Origin: JBBTWV01 sp038062615 | GTDB lineage: Bacteria > Patescibacteriota > Gracilibacteria > UBA1369 > UM-FILTER-53-11 | Reading direction: 5' to 3' | NCBI GenBank assembly: GCA_038062615.1 | Contig: JBBTWV010000088.1 | Coordinates: 1-5,662, forward strand | Length of the DNA: 5,662 nucleotides | Shown: one piece after another, positions 1-5,536 of the stretch | How the letters are laid out: each line of letters starts with the position of its first letter | Position numbering within the stretch: position 1 is the first letter of the stretch | Notes under the pieces: model-generated | Told to the model about the DNA's origin: nothing | Database searches by the model: none | Seen by the model: only the letters and a program-made list of their open reading frames with translations | Made by a program: the position numbers and the translations under genes

Positions 1-1
1 C

Positions 2-820
2 GACATCAAGAACCTGCGCAAGCTCCTGCCCCAAAAGGGCGAGTACCAGCCCCGCGTGATTGCCAAGATAGAGCGCAAGGAAGCTGTGCACAATTTTGAT
101 GAAATACTGAAAGAGGCTGATGCCATCATGGTGGCGAGAGGCGACCTTGGCATTGAGCTTCCGGCCCAGGAGATTCCGCTCTTGCAGAAAAAGTTCATTG
201 AGCAGTCCCGCAAAGCCGCCAAACCAGTTATCGTGGCAACCCAGATGCTTGAATCCATGACAACCAACGCGCGCCCCACGCGCGCCGAGGTCAGCGACGT
301 TGCGAATGCGGTGATTGACCACGCGGACTGCCTCATGCTCTCCGGCGAAACATCCACGGGCAAGTACCCGGTTGAGGTGTGCAGGATGATGGCTGACATC
401 ATCAAAGAAACCGAGGAATCGCCGTACGATGATCTGCCGCCGCAGGCCGCGGCCCGGTTTACCGTTCCCTCGGTTATCGCGCACACCGCGGACGATGTGG
501 TGGAGCACGACCACATCCGCGCCATTGTGGTGATGTCAGCAAGCGGCTCAAGCGCGCGCCTGATTGCTTCGGAGCGGCCCGAGGTGCCTATTGTGGCTTT
601 GACGCAAAATGACATTGTGCGCCGTCAATTGTCGCTTTCCTGGGGCATCAGTCCGTACCTCATGGAGCGGTATGATACCATTGATGATTTGATTGACGCG
701 AGCGTGGCGCTCGTCAAAAAAGAGCTCAAGGTGAAAAAAGGCGACCACATTATCATCGCGTCCGGGCATCCCACCGGCCCGCGCGGCTCGCTGAATTTAT
801 TGAAGATACACACGGTATGA
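2..820 (+). CDS. pyk: Pyruvate kinase, C-terminal 272 residues (5' end outside window)
   Basis: Pyruvate kinase (EC 2.7.1.40) transfers phosphate from PEP to ADP in the last step of glycolysis, in the cytoplasm. The frame is open from base 2, so the gene starts before the window; with a usual family length near 470 residues, roughly the last 58% is present. Seen directly (numbering from the codon at base 2): the catalytic lysine and metal-binding glutamate in AKIE (K22, E24), the metal-binding ARGDLG loop (D48), the ATQMLESM active-site segment, and PTRAEVSDVANAV followed by MLSGET. The C-terminal domain shows VVMSASGSSARLI and the closing GDHIIIASGHPTGPRGSLN block. No extra C-terminal PEP-utiliser domain is present. 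The first ATG or GTG in the visible frame (GTG at 56) is internal, not the true start. The stop TGA overlaps the next gene's ATG (ATGA, 817-820), which suggests translational coupling with PEP synthase. Confidence 0.96.
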   Translation, partial: DIKNLRKLLPQKGEYQPRVIAKIERKEAVHNFDEILKEADAIMVARGDLGIELPAQEIPLLQKKFIEQSRKAAKPVIVATQMLESMTTNARPTRAEVSDVANAVIDHADCLMLSGETSTGKYPVEVCRMMADIIKETEESPYDDLPPQAAARFTVPSVIAHTADDVVEHDHIRAIVVMSASGSSARLIASERPEVPIVALTQNDIVRRQLSLSWGISPYLMERYDTIDDLIDASVALVKKELKVKKGDHIIIASGHPTGPRGSLNLLKIHTV

Positions 821-3189
821 AGTATATTAAATTTTTCAATGAGCTCACCATTAAGGATGTCCCTTTGGTGGGCGGCAAGAACGCGTCCTTGGGGGAGATG
901 GTGCAGAAGCTCACGAAACAGATGCATGTCCCGGACGGGTTTGCCGTGACTGCCAAAGGGTATGAGTACTTCCTGGAGAAGGCGGGCATCAATGATGAAA
1001 TCAGGAGGGAGCTCTTGGGTTTGGATACCAGGAACACGAGAGAACTCGCAGAGCGCGGGCGTAACATTAGGAGCGCCATACTCTCCGCGGCGTTTCCCCT
1101 GGATCTAAAACAGGAGATTGTGCAGGCATACCAGAAGCTCTCAAAGCAGTACCGCACCAAGAATCTGGACGTGGCAGTCCGTTCATCCGCGACTGCCGAG
1201 GATTTGCCGGACGCGTCTTTCGCGGGCCAGCAGGAGTCTTTTTTGAATATCGCGGGCGAAGCGGCTGTCATGGAGGCAGTTAAAAAGTGCATGGCATCTT
1301 TGTTCACGGACCGCGCCATCAGCTACCGCGTGGACAAGGGGTTTGCCCACCAAAATGTTGCATTGTCCGTGGGCGTGCAGAAAATGGTGCGGAGCGACTT
1401 GGCGTGCTCCGGGGTGATGTTCACCCTGGACACGGAGTCCGGTTTCAGGGACGTGGTGCTCATCAACGGCTCCTGGGGCTTGGGGGAGATGATTGTGAAA
1501 GGCAAGGTGAGCCCGGATGAGTACTACGTGTTCAAGCCGCTTCTGAAAAAGGGCTTTAAGCCCATTGTGGGCAGGACCTTGGGAACCAAAAAGCAGAAAA
1601 TGGTGTATTCAGTCGGGGAGACTGACCCAACCAAGACTATTGACGTGACAGAACAAGACCAGCGCCGGCACGTGTTGTCAGAACAGGAAATTTTGCAGCT
1701 CGCGCGATGGGGTGTCATCATTGAAGAGCACTACAAGCGGCCCATGGACATTGAGTGGGCCAAGGACGGGGGTGACGGGAAGCTGTATATTGTGCAGGCG
1801 CGGCCCGAGACCGTGCAAGCGCGCAGGGACGTGCATGTGTTGGAAGAATTCAAAATCAAACAAAAGGGTGATGTTTTGGTTCGCGGCCAAGCCGTGGGGT
1901 CAAAAATAGGAATTGGAAACATCCGCGTCATTAAAGACGTGTCCGGCTTGCACACGTTCAAGCAAGGAGAAATCCTCGCGACTGAAATGACTGACCCGGA
2001 CTGGGAGCCCATCATGAAGCTCGCGTCCGGCATTGTCACCAACGCGGGGGGCCGCACGTGCCATGCCGCCATTGTGGCGCGCGAGCTCGGAATCCCCGCT
2101 ATTGTGGGCGCCAAGAACGCGACCGAGGTTCTCAAAACCGGCGCCTTGGCAACCATAAGCTGCGCGGAGGGGGAGGTTGGGTTTGTGTACAAAGGCAAAA
2201 TGTCCTACACCGTCATCAAGCATGATTTGCGCAAGCTGCCCAAGACGCGCACAAGTATCATGATGAACCTGGCCTCGCCGGAGAAGGCGTTCATGGATTC
2301 GTTCATTCCCAATAGCGGGGTGGGCTTGGCGCGCGAGGAGTTCATCATCAATACCTTTATCCAGATCCATCCTCTGGCTTTGGTCAATTATGGGTCCATC
2401 AAAGATGCCGAGGTTACGGCAAAAATAGACGCGCTCACCACGGACTATAAGGATAAGGCGCAGTTTTTCGTGGACAAGCTTGCCGAGGGCGTGGGTCGGA
2501 TTGCGGCCGCGTTCTACCCGAAAGACGTCATCGTCCGCATGTCCGACTTTAAAACCAATGAGTACGCCAATTTAATCGGCGGAGCAAGCTACGAGCCGCA
2601 GGAAAGCAACCCCATGATTGGCTGGCGCGGAGCCTCGCGCTACTACGATGAAAAGTACGTAGCCGGATTTTCACTTGAGTGCCGCGCCATGAAAAAGGCG
2701 CGCGAGGAAATGGGCCTCACCAACATCAAACTCATGGTGCCGTTTTGCAGGACAGTGGATGAGGGCAAGCGCGTCTTGTCTGTCATGGCCAAGCATGGCC
2801 TCAAGCGGGGCGTAAAAAATCTTGAGGTGTACGTGATGGCGGAGATTCCTGCGAACGTGATTCTCGCAAAAGAGTTTGCCAAAATTTTTGACGGGTTCTC
2901 CATCGGTTCAAACGACCTCACGCAATTGGTGCTGGGGGTTGATAGGGACTCGGAGCTTGTGTCCCACATCTACGACGAGAACAACGCAGCCGTGAAAAAG
3001 ATGATTTCCGACCTGATTGCGACCGCCAAAAAAGCCGGGCGCAAAGTGGGCATCTGCGGCCAGGCGCCATCCGATTATCCGGAGTTCGCGGCCTGGTTGG
3101 CGCAAGAAGGTATTGATTCCATGTCCCTGACACCTGATTCAGTTGTTGGGGTGATAGAACGGGTTGCAAAGGCGGAGCAGAAAAAATAG
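817..3189 (+). CDS. ppsA: Phosphoenolpyruvate synthase (pyruvate, water dikinase), complete
   Basis: PEP synthase (EC 2.7.9.2) converts pyruvate, ATP and water to PEP, AMP and phosphate, usually the gluconeogenic entry step. Its 790 residues match the family's usual size (E. coli PpsA is 792). Domains in order: an N-terminal ATP-grasp domain with VGGKNASLGEM (18-28) and VAVRSSATAEDLPDASFAGQ (119-138); a swivelling phosphohistidine domain with GGRTCHAA, where His416 is the phospho-acceptor; and a C-terminal PEP/pyruvate-binding TIM barrel with GVGLAREEFI, IGSNDLTQLVLGVDRDS and GICGQAPSD, where Cys747 is the expected catalytic cysteine. All key residues are intact. The ATG at 817 lies in the ATGA overlap with pyk and gives the expected N-terminus (MKYIKFFNEL). 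No strong Shine-Dalgarno is visible, so coupling to pyk translation is likely. The AAAAAATA/TATTTTTT repeat around its stop is not a convincing terminator. PPDK is less likely, because the length and C-terminus follow PpsA. Confidence 0.97.
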   Translation: MKYIKFFNELTIKDVPLVGGKNASLGEMVQKLTKQMHVPDGFAVTAKGYEYFLEKAGINDEIRRELLGLDTRNTRELAERGRNIRSAILSAAFPLDLKQEIVQAYQKLSKQYRTKNLDVAVRSSATAEDLPDASFAGQQESFLNIAGEAAVMEAVKKCMASLFTDRAISYRVDKGFAHQNVALSVGVQKMVRSDLACSGVMFTLDTESGFRDVVLINGSWGLGEMIVKGKVSPDEYYVFKPLLKKGFKPIVGRTLGTKKQKMVYSVGETDPTKTIDVTEQDQRRHVLSEQEILQLARWGVIIEEHYKRPMDIEWAKDGGDGKLYIVQARPETVQARRDVHVLEEFKIKQKGDVLVRGQAVGSKIGIGNIRVIKDVSGLHTFKQGEILATEMTDPDWEPIMKLASGIVTNAGGRTCHAAIVARELGIPAIVGAKNATEVLKTGALATISCAEGEVGFVYKGKMSYTVIKHDLRKLPKTRTSIMMNLASPEKAFMDSFIPNSGVGLAREEFIINTFIQIHPLALVNYGSIKDAEVTAKIDALTTDYKDKAQFFVDKLAEGVGRIAAAFYPKDVIVRMSDFKTNEYANLIGGASYEPQESNPMIGWRGASRYYDEKYVAGFSLECRAMKKAREEMGLTNIKLMVPFCRTVDEGKRVLSVMAKHGLKRGVKNLEVYVMAEIPANVILAKEFAKIFDGFSIGSNDLTQLVLGVDRDSELVSHIYDENNAAVKKMISDLIATAKKAGRKVGICGQAPSDYPEFAAWLAQEGIDSMSLTPDSVVGVIERVAKAEQKK

Positions 3190-3214
3190 TATTTTTTGGA
3201 CGTTATATACAAAA

Positions 3215-3244
3215 TTTCCATAAATTTTTTGCCTGTGGTATAAT
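3215..3244 (+). promoter_or_regulatory. Sigma-70-type promoter with extended -10
   Basis: The hexamer TATAAT (3239-3244) is a perfect -10 box preceded by TGG (3236-3238), an extended -10 of the TGnTATAAT type. A weak -35 candidate, TTTCCA (3215-3220, 4 of 6 consensus bases), sits 18 nt upstream. Transcription would start near 3251, leaving a leader of about 26 nt before the ATG at 3277. It lies just after the ppsA stop and marks the start of a new transcription unit for the small ORF and the PIN gene. The call rests mainly on the extended -10 box. Confidence 0.7.
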
Positions 3245-3276
3245 ATAAAAATAAAATAGCAAACAATAATTTCAGT

Positions 3277-3453
3277 ATGGCACAGGACGAAACAAAAAAC
3301 CAAAACAATTCTGATAGCTTACTTGATGATAACTATCGGAAACCCGGAGAGCCTATCAATATTGAGAGGCTTATTGAAATTGCCGACAGATTAGATATCC
3401 TTGAACAACAGAACAGGGATAATGAGAAGTTAGCTCCTTATGGTCATCCATGA
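3277..3453 (+). CDS. Small acidic protein (58 aa), candidate antitoxin of the adjacent PIN nuclease
   Basis: I do not recognise this protein as a named family. ATG 3277 is the first start after an in-frame TAA at 3241 and lies about 26 nt downstream of the predicted transcription start. No clear Shine-Dalgarno precedes it. The product is acidic (13 Asp/Glu against 7 Lys/Arg). Its N-terminal third (residues 1-25) is polar, rich in Asn and Asp, and probably disordered. Residues 27-52 (INIERLIEIADRLDILEQQN and onward) have the heptad-like hydrophobic spacing of a helix or short coiled coil. The stop at 3451-3453 lies inside the next gene, overlapping it by 14 nt in a different frame. Small size, acidity, position first in the operon and overlap with a PIN gene are what a VapB-like antitoxin would show. 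No AbrB, RHH or HTH DNA-binding motif is visible, so the role is inferred from context. It could instead be a regulatory leader peptide. Confidence 0.6.
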   Translation: MAQDETKNQNNSDSLLDDNYRKPGEPINIERLIEIADRLDILEQQNRDNEKLAPYGHP

Positions 3454-4045
3454 ATCCTTAAAAGGGGCCTTAAAACTCAAGGCTGTTCTACTTGATACGT
3501 GTGTACTTGGAACCATAAGAAATAATATAAAAAATCCTGATGTTCAGGATTTTCTTAAACTATTGGATGAATTGAAGTGCACTCTGACTATTAATGATCT
3601 GATAAAAGCAGAATTTTTTAGGGACGCAAACTCTCACACAGAACTACTGGAACGGAATAATTTTATCAAAGCATTGTGCCAACAATTCAGCCTCCCATTT
3701 GATCAAAGCATCTATAGGTCAGCCATGATACTGTCCTATATTTATGTGCGCCATAAGCATAAGGGAGTTGAGTTGATTGATTTAATGACTTCAGCATTGC
3801 TTGAAAAATACGCAAACAACCAAAGGCTGATTTTGGTTACTACCAATCACAAAGATTACCCGCTAACAGTACATGATAGAATAGGAGCGGTGGTACTTGA
3901 TTTAGGGAAAGACCTCTCCACGCTGGGTTTTTATACTATAAACACCAATAAATGGGCCGAAGAAGCAAGTGAATTGCGTGATAGCGAAGAATGGCAACCA
4001 CCAGCTCGATCCAATATCCCTGAACCGCCTAAGCTATTCGGCTAG
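3440..4045 (+). CDS. PIN-domain ribonuclease, VapC-like (201 aa)
   Basis: PIN domains are Mg2+/Mn2+-dependent RNases; in VapBC modules they are the toxin and cut tRNA or rRNA. The fold's signature acids are spaced as expected: D19 in AVLLDTCVLG, E58 in INDLIKAEFF, D114 in VELIDLMTSALLEKY, then LILVTTNHKDYP with N136 and D139. The nuclease domain covers about residues 13-155. The protein is longer than a typical VapC (about 130-145 aa) because of a C-terminal extension ending in a Pro-rich tail (about 180-199). ATG 3440 is the only sensible start: an in-frame TAG lies at 3431-3433, and GAGAAG (3424-3429) sits 10 nt upstream as a weak ribosome site. It overlaps the upstream 58-codon ORF by 14 nt, suggesting coupled translation. 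AT-rich codon use contrasts with the flanking pyk, ppsA and dnaG genes. The PIN assignment is fairly secure; toxin function is inferred, and a non-toxin RNA-processing role is possible. Confidence 0.8.
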   Translation: MVIHESLKGALKLKAVLLDTCVLGTIRNNIKNPDVQDFLKLLDELKCTLTINDLIKAEFFRDANSHTELLERNNFIKALCQQFSLPFDQSIYRSAMILSYIYVRHKHKGVELIDLMTSALLEKYANNQRLILVTTNHKDYPLTVHDRIGAVVLDLGKDLSTLGFYTINTNKWAEEASELRDSEEWQPPARSNIPEPPKLFG

Positions 4046-4081
4046 AGTAATTTTGCGTGTAGTCCCCTAATTTTCTAACAA

Positions 4082-4127
4082 ATAAACGGCTAAGGCTAGC
4101 TTTAGCCGTTTATGGGCTTTTCATTTT
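4082..4127 (+). terminator. Probable Rho-independent terminator after the PIN gene
   Basis: The arms 4082-4093 (ATAAACGGCTAA) and 4102-4113 pair perfectly over 12 bp. A G-U pair and a G-C pair extend the RNA stem inward to 14 pairs around a CUAG tetraloop. GGGC, then TTTT (4118-4121) and TTTT (4124-4127), follow the stem. The T-run does not directly abut the hairpin and is interrupted, so termination may be only partial. The site begins 36 nt after the PIN stop and precedes the tRNA gene, a sensible end for the small ORF-PIN transcript. Confidence 0.6.
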
Positions 4128-4156
4128 GATAAAAATTTGGTAAGGTAGAGTATGCT
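4126..4156 (+). promoter_or_regulatory. Possible tRNA-Ser promoter
   Basis: TTGATA (4126-4131) matches the -35 consensus at 5 of 6 bases. Two -10 candidates follow, TAGAGT (4146-4151) and TATGCT (4151-4156), each matching 4 of 6 bases. Their spacers, 14 and 19 nt, are both off the optimal 17. TAGAGT would place the start almost exactly at the tRNA 5' end. A promoter is expected here because a hairpin terminator separates the tRNA from the PIN gene, but the boxes alone are weak evidence. Confidence 0.3.
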
Positions 4157-4158
4157 TT

Positions 4159-4246
4159 GGAGAGATGCGAGAGTGGTTTAATCGGCACGCTTGGAAAGCG
4201 TGTGTGCCGCAAGGCACCCAGGGTTCGAATCCCTGTCTCTCCGCCA
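4159..4246 (+). tRNA. tRNA-Ser (anticodon GGA), class II, CCA encoded
   Basis: The full cloverleaf can be folded by eye. The acceptor stem GGAGAGA (4159-4165) pairs with TCTCTCC (4236-4242), followed by discriminator G4243 and encoded CCA (4244-4246). The D arm is CGA/TCG (4168-4170, 4182-4184). The anticodon stem CACGC/GCGTG (4186-4190, 4198-4202) encloses TTGGAAA, placing anticodon GGA at 4193-4195; it reads UCC and UCU serine codons. A long variable arm, GTGCC/GGCAC (4204-4208, 4213-4217), is the class II hallmark of tRNA-Ser. The T arm is CAGGG-TTCGAAT-CCCTG (4219-4235). A run of six T (4249-4254) follows CCA and may help end transcription. The ATPase gene starts 41 nt further on. No second copy of the tRNA 3' end is visible elsewhere in the window. 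Confidence 0.97.
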
Positions 4247-4287
4247 CGTTTTTTGAACACAATAATATTACCAAATTGAAAATATCT

Positions 4288-5523
4288 ATGTCTGTTGCTC
4301 CATTGCGAGAAGTGTTTGGCATCTCAACTGATATTCCAAAATATACTTATGTAGATCGCCAAAAATTGGATCAACGTTTTCAGTATTACCTGGGAAGTCA
4401 AAAGCATATTGTTGTCCATGGCGCATCCAAGCAGGGAAAATCTTGCTTGCGTAAAAAGATGATCGATGATGCAAATTGTTTGATTGTGCAATGTCTTCCT
4501 GCGATGACAAAAGGCGAGGAGGTGTGGCGTACTGCATTGCGGAACGCTGGAGTTGAACGAATGACTCGTTCTTCAAGTAGCAAAGAGTTCGCAAGTCAAG
4601 TCGAGGGCGAAGTTGAGGGACAAGGAGGTTTACCCTTAGTCGCTAGTGTTAAGGGAAAAGTTGCTGGTACAGTTAAGTCTGGAGATTCGGAGGTTCGAGA
4701 GAGTTCTCCTATAGGGTCCGATAGTCTTTTACCGGAATTGGCAGAATTTTTACGAGAAAATAATAAGCGACTTATTATCGAAGATTTTCATTATTTACCA
4801 GATCATGTACGGCAGGAAGTTGCTTTTGGATTGAAAGCTTTGTATGAAGAAAGTGCTTATGTTGTAATTGTTGGTATTTGGTCAGAACAGAATTTGATCA
4901 CATATTACAATGGAGACCTTACTGGCAGGATTGAAGAGATCAATCTTACATGGAATAAAAACGAATTATCTCAAGTTCTTTCGCAAGGTGAGGGGGCACT
5001 GAATATTGAATTTGCTCCGGGATTGAGAAACCAACTTATAGAATCAGCCTTTGAAAATGTTGGCTTGCTTCAACGTTTAGCGGAAAAGGTATGTCTTGAG
5101 GCAGATGTTTTAGAATCTCAACCAGCCAAGAAAGATCTTTCTGATATAACTTTTCTTAATACAGCAAGACAGCAATTGGTAACTGATATCCGTCAGCGAT
5201 ATTTAAATATTGCTGACGTTTTTAAGGCGAGTATGCGTTCTGATGCGGTACTTCTTCTTTATGCGAGGATTTATAATGAGCTGATTGACGCCAGTGATGA
5301 ACAGCTGATTAAGGGAATTGAGTACCCTGTTTTGTTTAATAGGATTGAGCAGCATGCGCAATCAGTTACAATACGTCAGTCTGATCTGACTTCGGCATTG
5401 GATAAAGTGGAACGACTTCAAGCACGTAAAGGTGTTACGCCTTTGTTGGTTTCTTATAGTAAAAATTTGCGGAAATTATTTCTTTTTGAAGTTGGTTTTT
5501 TCTGTTTTGAGTTAAGGCTTTGA
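4288..5523 (+). CDS. P-loop NTPase of AAA+/STAND-like type, accessory gene (411 aa)
   Basis: No named family can be assigned. Seen directly: Walker A GASKQGKS (45-52) after a strand (HIVVH); Walker B LIIED (162-166) followed by FHYLP; a sensor-1-like strand VVIVGIWSEQN (192-202); and DLTGR (210-214), whose arginine could be a finger residue as in AAA+ proteins. Between Walker A and B lies a Ser/Gly/Val-rich insert (about 93-146). The C-terminal part (about 319-411) looks like helices followed by paired hydrophobic strands ending KLFLFEVGFFCFEL, compatible with a winged-helix fold, which is inference. No nuclease, TIR, protease or transmembrane effector domain is visible. The frame runs open back into the tRNA, but ATG 4288 is preferred: a start inside a structured tRNA would translate tRNA sequence. 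In-frame TTG 4276 is an alternative. No good Shine-Dalgarno or promoter precedes it, so tRNA read-through is possible. From memory it resembles widespread standalone bacterial ATPases found in variable regions; a defence role is a guess. Confidence 0.8.
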   Translation: MSVAPLREVFGISTDIPKYTYVDRQKLDQRFQYYLGSQKHIVVHGASKQGKSCLRKKMIDDANCLIVQCLPAMTKGEEVWRTALRNAGVERMTRSSSSKEFASQVEGEVEGQGGLPLVASVKGKVAGTVKSGDSEVRESSPIGSDSLLPELAEFLRENNKRLIIEDFHYLPDHVRQEVAFGLKALYEESAYVVIVGIWSEQNLITYYNGDLTGRIEEINLTWNKNELSQVLSQGEGALNIEFAPGLRNQLIESAFENVGLLQRLAEKVCLEADVLESQPAKKDLSDITFLNTARQQLVTDIRQRYLNIADVFKASMRSDAVLLLYARIYNELIDASDEQLIKGIEYPVLFNRIEQHAQSVTIRQSDLTSALDKVERLQARKGVTPLLVSYSKNLRKLFLFEVGFFCFELRL

Positions 5524-5536
5524 CAATTCGAACTTC

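Noticed and set aside
753..2370. Long minus-strand ORFs opposite ppsA (for example 188, 155 and 156 aa)
   Set aside because: They are shadows of the conserved, G+C-rich ppsA coding strand, which has full family motifs in the + frame.
3181..3197. AAAAAATA-G-TATTTTTT inverted repeat at the ppsA stop, considered as a terminator
   Set aside because: All pairs are A-T and the loop is a single base, so no stable hairpin forms; no G+C stem is present.
3075..3308. Minus-strand 77-aa ORF with a hydrophobic N-terminus
   Set aside because: Hydrophobicity comes from reverse-reading the AT-rich leader; it overlaps the 3' end of ppsA and the + strand promoter and has no ribosome site.
3456..3477. Direct repeat CCTTAAAA twice at the start of the PIN gene, considered as an operator
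   Set aside because: It is short, lies inside coding sequence downstream of the promoter and is likely to arise by chance in AT-rich DNA.
4165..4287. In-frame extension of the ATPase ORF back to an ATG inside the tRNA gene
   Set aside because: It would translate most of a perfectly folded tRNA-Ser. The peptide (REWFNRHAWKACVPQG and so on) is the usual translated-tRNA artefact, and the protein's sensible N-terminus begins at 4288.
4110..4322. Minus-strand 70-aa ORF containing GFEPWVPCGTHAFQAC
   Set aside because: This is the antisense translation of tRNA-Ser, a well-known spurious database peptide; no start signals or promoter support it.
5520..5525. Perfect TTGACA (-35 consensus) overlapping the ATPase stop
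   Set aside because: The expected -10 position falls inside dnaG at about 5543-5548, where the sequence is not TATAAT-like; probably chance.
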